Source: Sphingobacterium cellulitidis (GTDB lineage: Bacteria > Bacteroidota > Bacteroidia > Sphingobacteriales > Sphingobacteriaceae). From it: a stretch of DNA of 64,000 bases. The position numbers and the translations under genes were made by a program. Positions 1 to 9,250 of this stretch are shown here, in pieces. Position 1 is the first letter of the stretch, and each line of letters starts with the position of its first letter. Below the pieces are notes generated by a model. The model had not been told where the DNA came from and did not search any database. It saw only the letters and a list, made by a program, of their open reading frames with translations. The stretch covers positions 202,646 through 266,645 of the forward strand of contig NOUX01000007.1 of NCBI GenBank assembly GCA_002245855.1, read 5' to 3'.

Positions 1-444
1 CGACTGAGAACGCTCACGAACTGAAATTACATCGCCTGGACGGATACTGTATGATGGGATGTTAACTACTTGTCCGTTAACAGTAATATGCTTGTGCGAA
101 ACTAATTGACGTGCAGATGAACGTGTAGGAGCAATGCCTAAACGGTAAACGATGTTATCTAAACGTGCTTCTAATAATTTCAAGAAGTTTTCACCTGTAA
201 CACCTTGTTTTGCTGCAGCCTTAGCAAATAAGTTAGCGAATTGACGCTCTAATACACCGTAAGTGTATTTTGCTTTTTGCTTTTCTAACAACTGAATTGC
301 GTATTCAGATTGTTTTCCTCTTCTTTTTGATGGTCCATGTTGACCAGGAGGATAATTCTTTTTTTCTAATGCCTTATCTGGGCCGAAAATTGGCTCTCTA
401 AATTTACGAGCTATTTTGGACTTAGGTCCTGTATATCTTGCCAT
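1..444 (-). CDS. rpsD: 30S ribosomal protein uS4 (partial, C-terminus cut by window edge)
   Basis: Primary 16S rRNA-binding protein of the 30S subunit; in many bacteria it also represses its own operon. The start ATG is the complement of 442-444, and the frame stays open to base 1, so about 148 N-terminal residues are present and the C-terminus lies outside. The N-terminus [15 protein letters not shown] and the S4 domain signature around [11 protein letters not shown], then [15 protein letters not shown], identify it. It is the last gene seen of the ribosomal cluster, 66 bases after rpsK. In related genomes rpoA and rplQ follow, but they would lie outside this window. Identity is certain. Confidence 0.97.
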   Translation of the reverse strand, partial: MARYTGPKSKIARKFREPIFGPDKALEKKNYPPGQHGPSKRRGKQSEYAIQLLEKQKAKYTYGVLERQFANLFAKAAAKQGVTGENFLKLLEARLDNIVYRLGIAPTRSSARQLVSHKHITVNGQVVNIPSYSIRPGDVISVRERSQS

Positions 445-510
445 TTCTGATTCTGTTTGAAGTATCTATCAGCCTATAACTGATGAATCTTATCTTAAAC
501 AAATTTGTTA

Positions 511-900
511 TTAAACTCTTCTGCGTTTTGGAGGACGACAACCATTGTGTGGAAGTGGAGTGATATCCTTAATGGTAGTTACGTCGATACCAATTGTTTG
601 CAATGAACGGATAGCGGATTCACGACCTGCTCCCGGACCTTTTACGAATACTTCAACTTTACGCAATCCTAAATCATGTGCAACTTTACCACAGTCTGAT
701 GCAGCTTGTGATGCAGCGTATGGAGTGTTCTTTTTAGAACCTTTAAAGCCCATTTTACCAGCTGATGACCATGAAATTGTTTGACCTTGATTGTTAGTCA
801 AAGTTACGATAATGTTGTTAAAAGTAGCGTTGATATGAGCTTGTCCTACAGGCTCGATAACTACGATACGTTTTTTAGTAACTTTTTTACTTTTAGCCAT
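511..900 (-). CDS. rpsK: 30S ribosomal protein uS11
   Basis: 129-residue uS11, which sits on the 30S platform and contacts the mRNA near the E site. Family features visible are the central block [18 protein letters not shown] and the highly conserved C-terminus ending [13 protein letters not shown]. Length is normal. It lies 10 bases downstream of rpsM and 66 bases upstream of rpsD, the usual alpha-operon order. The basic N-terminal stretch KSKKVTKKR is typical of Bacteroidetes copies. Expression should follow the rest of the cluster; no separate promoter was seen. Confidence 0.98.
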   Translation of the reverse strand: MAKSKKVTKKRIVVIEPVGQAHINATFNNIIVTLTNNQGQTISWSSAGKMGFKGSKKNTPYAASQAASDCGKVAHDLGLRKVEVFVKGPGAGRESAIRSLQTIGIDVTTIKDITPLPHNGCRPPKRRRV

Positions 901-910
901 TTCTTACTTA

Positions 911-1288
911 TTATTTAGTAGCTTTTTTCTTGTTTGCAACTGTTTTACGTTTACCTTTTCTTGTACGTGAATTGTTCTTCGTACGTTGTCCACGAACTGG
1001 TAAATGCTTACGGTGACGTAGGCCACGGTAACATCCGATGTCCATTAAACGTTTAATGTTCAATTGAACCTCTGAACGCAAAGCGCCTTCTACCTTAATC
1101 TCATCATTGATGATTGTACGGATAGCTGCTAATTGATCATCATTCCATTCTTGTACTTTAACATCTTGACTGATGCCTGCTTTTTCTAGGATGTAAGCAG
1201 CAGTAGAACGACCAATACCAAAAATATAGGTAAGGCCAATGATGCCTCTTTTGTTTTTAGGTAAATCTATACCTGAGATCCTTGCCAT
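911..1288 (-). CDS. rpsM: 30S ribosomal protein uS13
   Basis: 125-residue uS13 of the 30S head, which contacts the 50S subunit and P-site tRNA. The N-terminus [26 protein letters not shown] contains the helix-hairpin-helix-like segment. The C-terminal part has the conserved [22 protein letters not shown] block and a lysine-rich tail. It follows rpmJ by 26 bases and precedes rpsK by 10 bases, the standard order. Length and sequence are normal. Confidence 0.98.
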   Translation of the reverse strand: MARISGIDLPKNKRGIIGLTYIFGIGRSTAAYILEKAGISQDVKVQEWNDDQLAAIRTIINDEIKVEGALRSEVQLNIKRLMDIGCYRGLRHRKHLPVRGQRTKNNSRTRKGKRKTVANKKKATK

Positions 1289-1314
1289 ATAATATTTTAA
1301 GCGATTATTTAAAA

Positions 1315-1431
1315 TTAACCTTGACGTTGTTTAAACTTCGGGTTCTTTTTATTGATTACAAATACTTTTCCTTTACGACGGATAATCTTACAATCCGCAC
1401 TACGTTTTTTTATTGATGCTCTAACTTTCAT
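1315..1431 (-). CDS. rpmJ: 50S ribosomal protein bL36
   Basis: A 38-codon gene read by hand. The start is the complement of 1429-1431 and the stop that of 1315-1317. It reads [19 protein letters not shown] and then [19 protein letters not shown]. The spacing of basic residues and the KxNPxFKQRQG end identify bL36. It has only one cysteine (residue 14); the zinc ligands of the C+ form are missing, so this is the zinc-free (C-) type. It lies between infA and rpsM, the usual place. The short length is normal for the family. Confidence 0.96.
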   Translation of the reverse strand: MKVRASIKKRSADCKIIRRKGKVFVINKKNPKFKQRQG

Positions 1432-1474
1432 TACAGTAATTTTTTAAAAGCTATTTTATTGAAGAAACTTACGT

Positions 1475-1693
1475 TTATTTATAGCGGTATGTAATTCTTC
1501 CTTTTGTTAAATCATATGGTGACATTTCTAACTTCACTTTGTCACCTGGTAATATCTTGATATAATGCATGCGCATCTTACCAGAAATATGTGCAATAAT
1601 TTCATGCCCATTCTCTAATTCTACGCGAAACATCGCGTTAGATAACGCTTCTTTGATTATGCCGTCTTGTTCAATCGAGGCTTGTTTAGCCAT
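1475..1693 (-). CDS. infA: Translation initiation factor IF-1
   Basis: 72-residue IF-1, a single OB-fold (S1-like) protein that binds the 30S A site and helps IF-2 and IF-3 during initiation. The sequence has the family landmarks [20 protein letters not shown], then [23 protein letters not shown], and ends GRITYRYK. Length is exactly that of the usual bacterial protein. It lies 73 bases after map and 43 bases before rpmJ, an arrangement common in Bacteroidetes and Firmicutes. Confidence 0.98.
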   Translation of the reverse strand: MAKQASIEQDGIIKEALSNAMFRVELENGHEIIAHISGKMRMHYIKILPGDKVKLEMSPYDLTKGRITYRYK

Positions 1694-1766
1694 ATAATCT
1701 CGTATTTTAAATGATGATATACCCGCAAACAGGAGTGCAAAGATAAATAAAATAATTGAATACCAA

Positions 1767-2549
1767 CTACTTTTTATTTAAAACTTTCTCAATCGCGTCA
1801 AAATTCAATAACACATCCGGAGTACCTTTCTGAATCGAAACCATCTGTTCGAAATGTGCTGAAAGCTTTCCATCAACTGTACTCACTGTCCATCCGTCAT
1901 CCCAAAACTTAACCCCTGCCTTGCCGGCATTGATCATTGGCTCAATACAGATCACCAATCCTTCTTCCAACTTCGGCCCTGAACCACGTTTGCCGTAATT
2001 CGGAACCTCCGGTTTCTCGTGTAAATGAAATCCAACTCCATGACCAACCAGTTCCCGAACAATACCATAACGATATGGTGCTACATATTCTTGAACGGCA
2101 GCCGAGATATCTCCTATTCGCTTGCCCGCGATTGCTTGTTCGATTCCTGCTTGTAAAGATCCTTTTGTTACTTCTAACAATTGTTTCGCTTCTTCAGAAA
2201 TCTCACCGACAGCAAACGTATATGCAGAATCACTAATAAAACCATTCAAATTCACACCACCATCTACCGTAACGATATCCCCATCTTTCAAAACATAATC
2301 ACTTGGAAATCCATGAACAACTTGGTCATTCACTGAAATACATAATGAATATGGGAATCCTTGGTAATTTAAAAATGCTGGGGTTCCTTTATGGTCCTTA
2401 ATAAAGTCGAAGGCAAATTTATCTAATGATAAAGTCGTAATCCCCGGCTTTACTAATCCTGCAATTTCAGCAAGTAATTGCGAGAGTACATTTGCTGACT
2501 CTCGCACTTGCTCAATTTCATCTGCTGTTTTATAATATACTTTAGACAT
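1767..2549 (-). CDS. map: Type I methionyl aminopeptidase
   Basis: 260-residue cytosolic metallopeptidase that removes the initiator methionine from nascent proteins. The five metal ligands of the pita-bread fold are readable: Asp96 in TVDGG, Asp107 in ISDSAYTF, His170 in [10 protein letters not shown], Glu203 in CIEPM and Glu234 in AHFEQM. There is no N-terminal zinc-finger extension, so it is type Ia. It sits 6 bases downstream of secY and upstream of infA, the classic position where export and N-terminal maturation genes are co-transcribed with ribosomal proteins. Confidence 0.97.
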   Translation of the reverse strand: MSKVYYKTADEIEQVRESANVLSQLLAEIAGLVKPGITTLSLDKFAFDFIKDHKGTPAFLNYQGFPYSLCISVNDQVVHGFPSDYVLKDGDIVTVDGGVNLNGFISDSAYTFAVGEISEEAKQLLEVTKGSLQAGIEQAIAGKRIGDISAAVQEYVAPYRYGIVRELVGHGVGFHLHEKPEVPNYGKRGSGPKLEEGLVICIEPMINAGKAGVKFWDDGWTVSTVDGKLSAHFEQMVSIQKGTPDVLLNFDAIEKVLNKK

Positions 2550-2555
2550 TCAAAA

Positions 2556-3902
2556 TTATAATGCGGATTGATCATAGCCTTCAACAGTAGTAGCAGTGCT
2601 TCTACCTTTTACACGACCTGTTTTCATCAATCCATCATAATGACGCATTAACAAATGACTCTCAATTTGCTGAATTGTATCTAGAACAACACCTACTAAA
2701 ATTAATAAAGAGGTACCACCATAGAAATGTGCAAATTGATTATTTACTCCAAATAATGTTGCAATTGCTGGCAAAATCGCAATGATCGCCACAAATACAG
2801 CACCAGGGAAGGTAATATGTGATATTACGTTGTCGATAAACATGTTGGTCTCATAACCTGGTTTGATACCTGGAATAAAACCACCGTTCTTCTTCATGTC
2901 CTCTGACATCTGTTGAGGGTTAACCATGATCGCCGTATAGAAGAAAGTAAACGCAATAATCAATAATGCGAATACAACATTATACGTTACGGAAGTATAG
3001 TTACTCAATGAATTCAGAAAGTCAGATTGAACATTCGGGAAGAATTGTGTCAACGACATCGGTAAAAACATAATCGCCTGCGCGAAAATGATTGGCATTA
3101 CACCCGCCGCATTTACCTTTAAAGGAATGTATTGACGCACACCACCAATCTGTTTGTTTCCTACAATTTTCTTCGCATACTGTACAGGGATCTTACGAAC
3201 ACCTTGTACAACTAAAATCGTGAAGATCACAACGAAGAATAAGGCAACAAACTCCAATAACAATGGAATAGGACCACCACCACTTGGGCTCATTCTGGAT
3301 GCCCATTCTGCAGTAATACCTGCAGGAAGCTGAGCAATAATACCAGCCATAATGATTAATGAAATACCATTACCAATTCCTTTATCGGTAATCTTTTCAC
3401 CTAGCCACATCACAAACAATGTACCCGCTGTCAATACGACCGCAGATAGGATAGAGAACATCGGATCCGCAATGGTTTTCGCTTCTGGACCAATTTGGGT
3501 CTTAACATAAGCTACTGCCTGAACTAAAGTAATCGCAACGGTTAAGTAACGAGTAATGTTGTTCATTTTCTTACGGCCAGATTCTCCCTCTTTCTGCATC
3601 TTTTGAAAAGCAGGAACAGCAATCCCCAATAGCTGAACTACGATAGATGCCGAGATATAAGGCATTACACCAAGAGCAAAGATCGCAGCACGCGAGAAGG
3701 AACCTCCCGCAAACATATTGATCAAGTTCATGATGTCATTACCACCTTCTCTGTTTATTACCAACGCTTCTGGATTGACACCTGGTAAAACCACGTGACA
3801 ACCAACGCGGTATATTAAAAGAAATAGAATCGTATTAAGAATACGATTACGTAATTCTTCTATCTTCCATATATTGGTTAAGGTTGTGATTAGTTTCTTC
3901 AT
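2556..3902 (-). CDS. secY: Protein translocase subunit SecY
   Basis: 448-residue core of the SecYEG channel in the inner membrane. The protein starts with an amphipathic segment (MKKLITTLTNIWKIEELRNRI), then a first membrane span ending in the plug region, and about ten hydrophobic spans in all. The cytoplasmic loop QGVRKIPVQYAKK and the conserved late segment NPQQMSEDMKKNGGFIPGIKPG are diagnostic. It lies between rplO (6 bases upstream) and map (6 bases downstream), so it is probably translated with its neighbours. Confidence 0.98.
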   Translation of the reverse strand: MKKLITTLTNIWKIEELRNRILNTILFLLIYRVGCHVVLPGVNPEALVINREGGNDIMNLINMFAGGSFSRAAIFALGVMPYISASIVVQLLGIAVPAFQKMQKEGESGRKKMNNITRYLTVAITLVQAVAYVKTQIGPEAKTIADPMFSILSAVVLTAGTLFVMWLGEKITDKGIGNGISLIIMAGIIAQLPAGITAEWASRMSPSGGGPIPLLLEFVALFFVVIFTILVVQGVRKIPVQYAKKIVGNKQIGGVRQYIPLKVNAAGVMPIIFAQAIMFLPMSLTQFFPNVQSDFLNSLSNYTSVTYNVVFALLIIAFTFFYTAIMVNPQQMSEDMKKNGGFIPGIKPGYETNMFIDNVISHITFPGAVFVAIIAILPAIATLFGVNNQFAHFYGGTSLLILVGVVLDTIQQIESHLLMRHYDGLMKTGRVKGRSTATTVEGYDQSAL

Positions 3903-3908
3903 GTATTA

Positions 3909-4355
3909 TTACAATTTAACGATAGAACCACCTGCTGCTTCAATTGCTTTTTGTGCTGAAGCTGAAAATGCATGGGCCTTTACTTCTACTTTTGCGGTGA
4001 ACTCACCACGACCTAAGATCTTGATTAAGTCATTTTTTGAAACTAATCCGTGCTCTTTCAAAGTATCGAAATCTACAGTGGTTAAGCTGAATTTCTCAAC
4101 GATAGCTTGTAAAACATCTAAGTTAACACCTACATATTCTACACGGTTGATGTTCTTAAAACCAAATTTAGGTACACGACGTTGAAGAGGCATTTGACCA
4201 CCTTCGAAACCGATTTTCGTAGAGTTTCCTGAACGAGATCCTGCTCCTTTGTGACCACGAGTAGAGGTACCACCACGGCCAGATCCTTGTCCACGACCAA
4301 TACGTTTTTTAGTTTTAATTGAACCAGATGCTGGTTTTAGATTACTTAAGTTCAT
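3909..4355 (-). CDS. rplO: 50S ribosomal protein uL15
   Basis: 148-residue uL15, a late assembly protein of the large subunit. The glycine- and arginine-rich N-terminus (KRIGRGQGSGRGGTSTRGHKG) that threads into 23S rRNA is obvious. The globular C-terminal part carries the usual VKAHAFSASAQKAIEAAGG signature. It precedes secY by 6 bases. Upstream there is an unusual 109-base gap to rpmD that contains a strong hairpin at 4429-4456. Confidence 0.97.
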   Translation of the reverse strand: MNLSNLKPASGSIKTKKRIGRGQGSGRGGTSTRGHKGAGSRSGNSTKIGFEGGQMPLQRRVPKFGFKNINRVEYVGVNLDVLQAIVEKFSLTTVDFDTLKEHGLVSKNDLIKILGRGEFTAKVEVKAHAFSASAQKAIEAAGGSIVKL

Positions 4356-4428
4356 TTTTAATCAAATTGTGCTACGCCTTCGCTCTCACTAAACAGGCCA
4401 TAGCATTCCATAAATTTATTAACAAAGA

Positions 4429-4456
4429 ATGGAAAGGAAGTGAGCATCCTTTCCAT
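4429..4456 (-). promoter_or_regulatory. Hairpin between rpmD and rplO
   Basis: A perfect 10-bp inverted repeat (4429-4438 with 4447-4456, ATGGAAAGGA arms) with an 8-base loop in the 109-base gap 4356-4464. On the transcribed strand it is followed by TCTTTGTTAAT, which is not a proper U-tract, so termination is doubtful. It may instead be an RNA-processing or protein-binding structure. The function is not known from the sequence. Confidence 0.5.
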
Positions 4457-4464
4457 CTATTTTA

Positions 4465-4644
4465 TTAAATAGTCTCTACAGCGACTAAGTGGTTCACTTT
4501 ACGAACCATACCAATGATGGCTGCTGTAGCTTCAACTTCTACCGAATGATTGATTTTTTTCAAACCTAATGCTTCGATAGTTTTCTTTTGGCGCTCGCTT
4601 CTGTCGATAACGCTCTTTATCTGGGTGATTTTAATTTTTGCCAT
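4465..4644 (-). CDS. rpmD: 50S ribosomal protein uL30
   Basis: A 59-residue gene read by hand from the start at the complement of 4642-4644 to the stop at 4465-4467. It begins [20 protein letters not shown], then [20 protein letters not shown], and ends [14 protein letters not shown]. The ITQIKS start and the GL.K..H motif identify uL30. It lies 4 bases after rpsE, which is the standard spc order rpsE-rpmD-rplO. Length is normal. Confidence 0.95.
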   Translation of the reverse strand: MAKIKITQIKSVIDRSERQKKTIEALGLKKINHSVEVEATAAIIGMVRKVNHLVAVETI

Positions 4645-4648
4645 GATA

Positions 4649-5167
4649 TTAACCGTTAAATACTTTGTTTAAATCGACACCACGTGTTTGTGCTACTGTA
4701 TAAGCGTCACGCATATTAGCTAATGCATCAATCGTTGCTTTTACCACGTTGTGTGGGTTAGAAGAACCTAATGATTTTGCTAATACGTCTGTAATGCCTG
4801 CAGACTCCAATACCGCACGCATAGCACCACCTGCTAATACTCCGGTACCACTTACAGCTGGTTTAATTAAAACTGAACCACCTGAATATTTACCGTATTG
4901 CTCATGAGGTACTGTACCTTTGATAATAGGAACTTTTACTAAGTTTTTCTTTGCATCATCGATACCTTTAGTGATAGCTTCAGTAACCTCTTTAGCTTTT
5001 CCTAATCCGTATCCTACGATACCATTTTCGTCTCCAACTACTACAATAGCTGAAAAACTGAAAGTACGACCACCTTTGGTCACCTTGGCTACGCGTTGGA
5101 TGCTTACTAAGCGATCTTTTAATTCAATTTCGCTTGATTTTACTCTTTTAATATTGCTTAATGCCAT
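4649..5167 (-). CDS. rpsE: 30S ribosomal protein uS5
   Basis: 172-residue uS5, located at the mRNA entry side and important for decoding accuracy. The double-stranded RNA-binding N-terminal domain is visible in [20 protein letters not shown] and [19 protein letters not shown]. The C-terminal domain carries [20 protein letters not shown]. It follows rplR by 12 bases. Length is near the family norm. Confidence 0.98.
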   Translation of the reverse strand: MALSNIKRVKSSEIELKDRLVSIQRVAKVTKGGRTFSFSAIVVVGDENGIVGYGLGKAKEVTEAITKGIDDAKKNLVKVPIIKGTVPHEQYGKYSGGSVLIKPAVSGTGVLAGGAMRAVLESAGITDVLAKSLGSSNPHNVVKATIDALANMRDAYTVAQTRGVDLNKVFNG

Positions 5168-5179
5168 TTTTTTCTTTAA

Positions 5180-5533
5180 TTAAAAGTCTAAACCGCCTTC
5201 GCGAGCACCTTCAGCCAATGATTTGATACGGCCATGGTATAAGTACCCATTACGGTCAAAAACTACTTTGCTAATTCCTGCTGCAACCGCTTTCTCAGCA
5301 ACTAATTTACCTACTTCTTTCGATTGATCTACTTTGTTACCTGAACCAGCAAATTCTTTTGATAAAGTTGATGCTGATGCTAATGTTTTACCAGTAGTAT
5401 CGTCAATAATCTGAGCGTAGATACCTTTGTTACTTCTAAAAACCGTCAAACGAGGACGTTCAGTTGATCCAGCCAGGTGTTTTCTAATTCCTTTTTTGAT
5501 TCGCTCTCTGCGAGTTGATTTAATTCCTGCCAT
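5180..5533 (-). CDS. rplR: 50S ribosomal protein uL18
   Basis: 117-residue uL18, which with uL5 anchors 5S rRNA in the central protuberance. The basic N-terminal tail ([23 protein letters not shown]), the core [18 protein letters not shown] and the end [26 protein letters not shown] are characteristic. It lies 5 bases after rplF and before rpsE, the usual order. Confidence 0.98.
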   Translation of the reverse strand: MAGIKSTRRERIKKGIRKHLAGSTERPRLTVFRSNKGIYAQIIDDTTGKTLASASTLSKEFAGSGNKVDQSKEVGKLVAEKAVAAGISKVVFDRNGYLYHGRIKSLAEGAREGGLDF

Positions 5534-5538
5534 GGTTA

Positions 5539-6093
5539 TTATTTTTTAGCTGATTTACCTGCTTTTCTTCTTAATACTTCACCTGCAAACTTGATACCTT
5601 TACCTTTGTATGGCTCTGGCTTACGGAAGCTACGGATTTTCGCCGCTACTTGACCGATCAATTGTTTGTCGATAGATTCTAAAGTGATAGTTGGGTTTTT
5701 ACCCTTATCAGCAGTTGTTGTTACTTTAATTTCCTCTGGCAATACGAATACAATCTGGTGAGAGAAACCTAAGGTTAGCTCTAGCGTATTACCGTTGTTT
5801 GCAGCACGGTAACCAACACCAACTAATTCTTGGGTAGTTTTGTATCCCTCGGTTACACCTACAACCATATTGTTCAATAGGGCGCGGTATAAACCATGTA
5901 ATGCTTTGTGTTTCTTTTGTTCTGTTGAACGTGACACAACGATATTACCTTCTTCTTGTGAAACGGTAATGTCGCGGTCTACTTGTTGTGTTAATTCACC
6001 TTTAGGGCCTTTAACAGTTACCAGATTCTTATCTGAAACTGTTACCGTTACACCAGAAGGTATAGCGATAGGCGCTTTTCCAATTCTTGACAT
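5539..6093 (-). CDS. rplF: 50S ribosomal protein uL6
   Basis: 184-residue uL6 near the factor-binding site of the 50S subunit. It starts [17 protein letters not shown] and contains [10 protein letters not shown]. The second domain ends with the strongly conserved [20 protein letters not shown] and a lysine-rich tail. It follows rpsH by 18 bases. Nothing is unusual in it. Confidence 0.98.
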   Translation of the reverse strand: MSRIGKAPIAIPSGVTVTVSDKNLVTVKGPKGELTQQVDRDITVSQEEGNIVVSRSTEQKKHKALHGLYRALLNNMVVGVTEGYKTTQELVGVGYRAANNGNTLELTLGFSHQIVFVLPEEIKVTTTADKGKNPTITLESIDKQLIGQVAAKIRSFRKPEPYKGKGIKFAGEVLRRKAGKSAKK

Positions 6094-6111
6094 TCTGTGC
6101 TTTCTCCTAGA

Positions 6112-6510
6112 TTAATAAATGTAACATAAAACCTCTCCACCAACGTTTTGAACGGCAGCTTCTTTGTCTGACATTACTCCTTTCGAAGTAGACAAAATCG
6201 CAATTCCTAAACCGTTTAATACACGAGGGATGCTGTCAACACTTGCATACTTTCTTAAACCAGGTTTACTCACACGTGTCAATGTGCGAATAGCCGGTAC
6301 TTTGCTAATTGGGTGGTATTTCAAAGCAATCTTGATTGAACCTTGAGGACCTTCTTCAATAAATTTGTAGTTAGCAATGTAACCTTTGTCGAAAAGAACT
6401 TTTGTGATTTCTTTTTTAAGGTTCGATGCAGGAATTTCAACAACCCTGTGGTTGGCCTTAATGGCATTCCTTACTCGGGTAAGGTAATCCGCTATTGGAT
6501 CTGTATTCAT
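6112..6510 (-). CDS. rpsH: 30S ribosomal protein uS8
   Basis: 132-residue uS8, a primary 16S rRNA-binding protein and, in E. coli, the translational repressor of the spc operon. The start is taken at the ATG complementary to 6508-6510 because MNTDPIADYLTRVRNAI is the conserved N-terminus; the frame is open further upstream but that part is not conserved. The C-terminus STSKGVMSDKEA..GGEVLCYIY is typical. It is separated from rpsN by 142 bases that hold a terminator-like hairpin and a further small stem-loop, which is unusual inside this operon. Confidence 0.97.
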   Translation of the reverse strand: MNTDPIADYLTRVRNAIKANHRVVEIPASNLKKEITKVLFDKGYIANYKFIEEGPQGSIKIALKYHPISKVPAIRTLTRVSKPGLRKYASVDSIPRVLNGLGIAILSTSKGVMSDKEAAVQNVGGEVLCYIY

Positions 6511-6589
6511 TATTGTATAAAAATTATGATAATGGTTTCTATGACTAACCGAAGCCACAGACCTTTTATCGGTTAAAATATTGCAATGC

Positions 6590-6629
6590 AAAAAAAACCC
6601 GATAAACCACTGTTCGTGGTTTATCCGGG
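6590..6629 (-). terminator. Intrinsic-terminator-like hairpin inside the spc operon
   Basis: Between rpsN and rpsH. On the transcribed strand a 13-bp stem (arms 6616-6629 and 6598-6610, one bulged base) with a 5-base loop is followed directly by eight T residues (complement of 6590-6597). Everything expected of a Rho-independent terminator is present, yet the genes downstream are essential and on the same strand. It may act as an attenuator that lowers expression of the distal genes. Confidence 0.75.
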
Positions 6630-6652
6630 CAAAAGTAATTATATTTTTTTGA

Positions 6653-6922
6653 TTACCAAGAAGCTTTTTTCACTCCCGGGATTTTTCCGTCTAAGGCCAT
6701 CTCACGGAATGTTACACGTGAGATACCAAATTGACGCATATATCCTTTTGGACGACCAGTTAATTTACAACGATTGTGCAATCTTACTGGCGATGCATTT
6801 TTTGGTAATTTATCTAGGGCTGCGTAGTCACCTGCTGCTTTTAATGCCGCACGTTTTTCAGCAAATTTAGCCACTAATTTTTGACGCTTAACTTCGCGTG
6901 CTTTTAATCCTTCTTTAGCCAT
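6653..6922 (-). CDS. rpsN: 30S ribosomal protein uS14 (long, zinc-free type)
   Basis: 89-residue uS14 of the 30S head. It is the long form: the CxxC pairs of the short zinc-ribbon form are missing and only one cysteine ([10 protein letters not shown]) is seen. The end [26 protein letters not shown] is typical of this type. Its start overlaps the rplE stop by 8 bases, which suggests translational coupling. Downstream is a 142-base gap with a terminator-like hairpin. Confidence 0.97.
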   Translation of the reverse strand: MAKEGLKAREVKRQKLVAKFAEKRAALKAAGDYAALDKLPKNASPVRLHNRCKLTGRPKGYMRQFGISRVTFREMALDGKIPGVKKASW

Positions 6923-7484
6923 TGTTATTCGAATTTTGGTTTTTGAATGGTAAACCGAATTGTTTCAATAATTCTAAAGCTTCGATATCATTCTTAGCTG
7001 AAGTTACGAAAGTGATATCCATACCTTGGATCTTGTTGATCTTGTCAATGTTGATCTCTGGGAAGATAATCTGCTCAGTAATACCTAAGTTGTAGTTACC
7101 ATGTCCGTCAAATCCTTTATCGTTGATTCCACGGAAGTCACGAATACGTGGTAAAGAAACCGCGATTAAACGATCTAAGAATTCAAACATATTGTTGTCT
7201 CGTAATGTTACGCGAGCACCAATAGGCATTCCTTTACGCAATTTGAAGTTCGAAATATCTTTCTTAGATTTTGTAGATACAGCTTGTTGACCTGTAATTG
7301 TTGTTAACTCAGTGATTGAGTTATCAATTAATTTCTTGTCTGCTGTAGCTGCTCCAATACCTTGAGATACTACGATTTTCTCTAGCTTAGGAACTTGCAT
7401 AACACTCTTATACTGGAATTTTTCCTTAAGCGCTGTACGGATCTCTTCCGCATATTTCGCTTTTAATCTTGGTACGTAAGTCAT
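6915..7484 (-). CDS. rplE: 50S ribosomal protein uL5
   Basis: 189-residue uL5, which binds 5S rRNA and contacts P-site tRNA. Conserved parts are [12 protein letters not shown] near the N-terminus, [16 protein letters not shown] in the middle and [18 protein letters not shown]. Its ATG overlaps the rplX stop by one base, and its 3' end overlaps the rpsN start, so rplX-rplE-rpsN are tightly coupled. Confidence 0.98.
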   Translation of the reverse strand: MTYVPRLKAKYAEEIRTALKEKFQYKSVMQVPKLEKIVVSQGIGAATADKKLIDNSITELTTITGQQAVSTKSKKDISNFKLRKGMPIGARVTLRDNNMFEFLDRLIAVSLPRIRDFRGINDKGFDGHGNYNLGITEQIIFPEINIDKINKIQGMDITFVTSAKNDIEALELLKQFGLPFKNQNSNNNG

Positions 7485-7828
7485 TATTTAATTTCCTCCC
7501 CTGATTTTTTTGCGTAACGAACTATTTTGCCATCTGCATTAACTTTACGTCCAACACGAGTAGGATTACCAGTCTTAGGATCGATTAAAGCTAAATTTGA
7601 GATGTTAATTGCAGCTTCTTTCTCGATGATACCACCGTTAGGATTTGCTGCACTTGGTTTAGTGTGTTTTTTCACTTTGTTAGCGCCTTCAACAATCGCT
7701 CTGTTAGTATCAGCAATAACTTCTAATACTGTACCTTGCTTACCTTTAGAGTTACCAGCGATAACTTTCACTAAATCTCCTCTCTTGATTTTAATCTTGG
7801 GAGTAGTTTTGTTTGTTTTTTGTGCCAT
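7484..7828 (-). CDS. rplX: 50S ribosomal protein uL24
   Basis: 114-residue uL24, an early 50S assembly initiator. It contains the KOW motif ([21 protein letters not shown]), then NKVKKHTKP and the [19 protein letters not shown] segment. The lysine-rich N-terminal ten residues are a modest extension. It lies 2 bases after rplN and overlaps rplE by one base. Confidence 0.97.
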   Translation of the reverse strand: MAQKTNKTTPKIKIKRGDLVKVIAGNSKGKQGTVLEVIADTNRAIVEGANKVKKHTKPSAANPNGGIIEKEAAINISNLALIDPKTGNPTRVGRKVNADGKIVRYAKKSGEEIK

Positions 7829-7830
7829 AA

Positions 7831-8199
7831 TTATAAAACCTCCGGTGCTAATGATACAATTTTCATGAACTGTTTCTCACGCAACTCTCTAGCAACTGGG
7901 CCAAAGATACGTGTTCCACGTGGCTCATCATTATTATTTAATAATACTGCAGCATTGTCATCAAAACGAATGTAAGAACCATCTTTACGACGGATTTCTT
8001 TCTTCGTACGTACGACTACTGCTTTAGAAACTGATCCTTTTTTCACGTTTCCTGAAGGGATAGCGCTCTTTACGGTAACAACAATTTTATCACCGATAGA
8101 TGCATAACGCTTGCGCGTTCCGCCTAACACACGGATTACTAAAACTTCTTTAGCTCCGCTGTTGTCAGCTACATTTAGTCTTGATTCCTGTTGTACCAT
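7831..8199 (-). CDS. rplN: 50S ribosomal protein uL14
   Basis: 122-residue uL14, at the subunit interface where it forms bridges to 16S rRNA. It begins [27 protein letters not shown] and carries [31 protein letters not shown], both diagnostic. Length is exactly normal. Its ATG overlaps the rpsQ stop codon by one base. Confidence 0.98.
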   Translation of the reverse strand: MVQQESRLNVADNSGAKEVLVIRVLGGTRKRYASIGDKIVVTVKSAIPSGNVKKGSVSKAVVVRTKKEIRRKDGSYIRFDDNAAVLLNNNDEPRGTRIFGPVARELREKQFMKIVSLAPEVL

Positions 8200-8453
8200 T
8201 ATTTAGCCCTTTCTAAAATTTCTACTAATCTCCAGTTCTTAGTTTTACTCAGCGGACGTGTCTCCATAATTAATACCGTATCGCCGATACCGCAGGTATT
8301 TTGTTCGTCATGAGCTTTAAATTTAGTAGTTTTCTTAACGAATTTACCGTAAATTGGGTGTTTTACTTTACGTTCAACAGCCACTACGATAGATTTGTCC
8401 ATCTTGTTGCTAACTACTAAGCCGATTCTTGTTTTTCTTAAATTTCTTTCCAT
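8199..8453 (-). CDS. rpsQ: 30S ribosomal protein uS17
   Basis: 84-residue uS17, an OB-fold primary rRNA-binding protein. The start is set at the ATG complementary to 8451-8453 because [21 protein letters not shown] matches the family N-terminus; a longer reading would run into rpmC. The central [20 protein letters not shown] and the end [16 protein letters not shown] are conserved. It is 13 bases after rpmC and overlaps rplN by one base. Confidence 0.96.
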   Translation of the reverse strand: MERNLRKTRIGLVVSNKMDKSIVVAVERKVKHPIYGKFVKKTTKFKAHDEQNTCGIGDTVLIMETRPLSKTKNWRLVEILERAK

Positions 8454-8466
8454 TTCGACTTTAATT

Positions 8467-8685
8467 TTATGCCTCAGAGGCTGTTTCAGATTTTGCTGCA
8501 TTAGTACGCTTAGAAATCTCCGTAGAGATACGAGCGATAGTTCTGCGAGCTGCTTTGATCACGTTTGGATTCTCAATAGCAGAAACAGCATGTGCAAATT
8601 TCAATTTGTTTAAGGCAGCTTTCTCTTCTACAAGACGTGCTGTTAAATCCTCAGTTGATAATTCTACGATTTCTGAATTTTTCAT
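8467..8685 (-). CDS. rpmC: 50S ribosomal protein uL29
   Basis: 72-residue helical uL29 near the exit of the peptide tunnel. It shows the two-helix pattern with [29 protein letters not shown], which matches the family motif (LrfqxaxgqlenpxrirxvRrxIAri). The C-terminal tail is alanine- and glutamate-rich. A 91-base gap separates it from rplP and contains a 9-bp hairpin. Confidence 0.96.
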   Translation of the reverse strand: MKNSEIVELSTEDLTARLVEEKAALNKLKFAHAVSAIENPNVIKAARRTIARISTEISKRTNAAKSETASEA

Positions 8686-8725
8686 TTTTCAATTTGTTGT
8701 GCCGGGTTATCGCGAGGTTAAAACC

Positions 8726-8750
8726 GCCTTACTGGTAACGGCAGTAAGGC
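8726..8750 (-). promoter_or_regulatory. Hairpin between rplP and rpmC
   Basis: A perfect 9-bp stem (8726-8734 with 8742-8750, GCCTTACTG arms) with a 7-base loop in the 91-base gap between rplP and rpmC. On the transcribed strand it is followed by GGTTTTAACC, not a real U-tract. It could be an RNA-processing site, a weak attenuator or a ribosomal-protein binding site. Confidence 0.5.
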
Positions 8751-8776
8751 TTATCTCTTGACATTACCGACGATTA

Positions 8777-9199
8777 TTATGCTTCAACGTAATCTCTACG
8801 TATCACAAATTTCGTTTGAACCGGTAATTTTTGCGCAGCTAAGCGTAATGCTTCTTTCGCGATTTCCAATGGAACGCCTTCTGCTTCAAATAACATACGG
8901 CCTGGGCGCACTACCGCTACCCAATATTCTGGAGCACCTTTACCTTTACCCATACGTACCTCTGCAGGTTTCTTCGTAACAGGTTTGTCAGGGAAAATGC
9001 GGATCCAAACTTGTCCTTCACGCTTCATATAACGAGTAACCGCAATACGAGCTGCCTCAATCTGACGGCTTGTGATCCATGCTGGTTCCATTGATTTGAT
9101 ACCGAAAGATCCGAAAGCTAATTCCGCTCCACGAGTGGCATTACCCTTCATACGGCCTTTCTGCATCTTTCTGAACTTCGTTCTTTTTGGCTGTAACAT
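8777..9199 (-). CDS. rplP: 50S ribosomal protein uL16
   Basis: 140-residue uL16, which touches the A-site tRNA elbow and is needed for late 50S assembly. It begins [21 protein letters not shown] and holds [43 protein letters not shown] and the loop [18 protein letters not shown]. The conserved arginine whose hydroxylation is known from E. coli lies in this loop region. It is 51 bases after rpsC. Confidence 0.98.
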   Translation of the reverse strand: MLQPKRTKFRKMQKGRMKGNATRGAELAFGSFGIKSMEPAWITSRQIEAARIAVTRYMKREGQVWIRIFPDKPVTKKPAEVRMGKGKGAPEYWVAVVRPGRMLFEAEGVPLEIAKEALRLAAQKLPVQTKFVIRRDYVEA

Positions 9200-9250
9200 G
9201 TTCGTATTTTTTTAAATCTGTTAAACAGATAATCTAAATCTTGTTATTAA

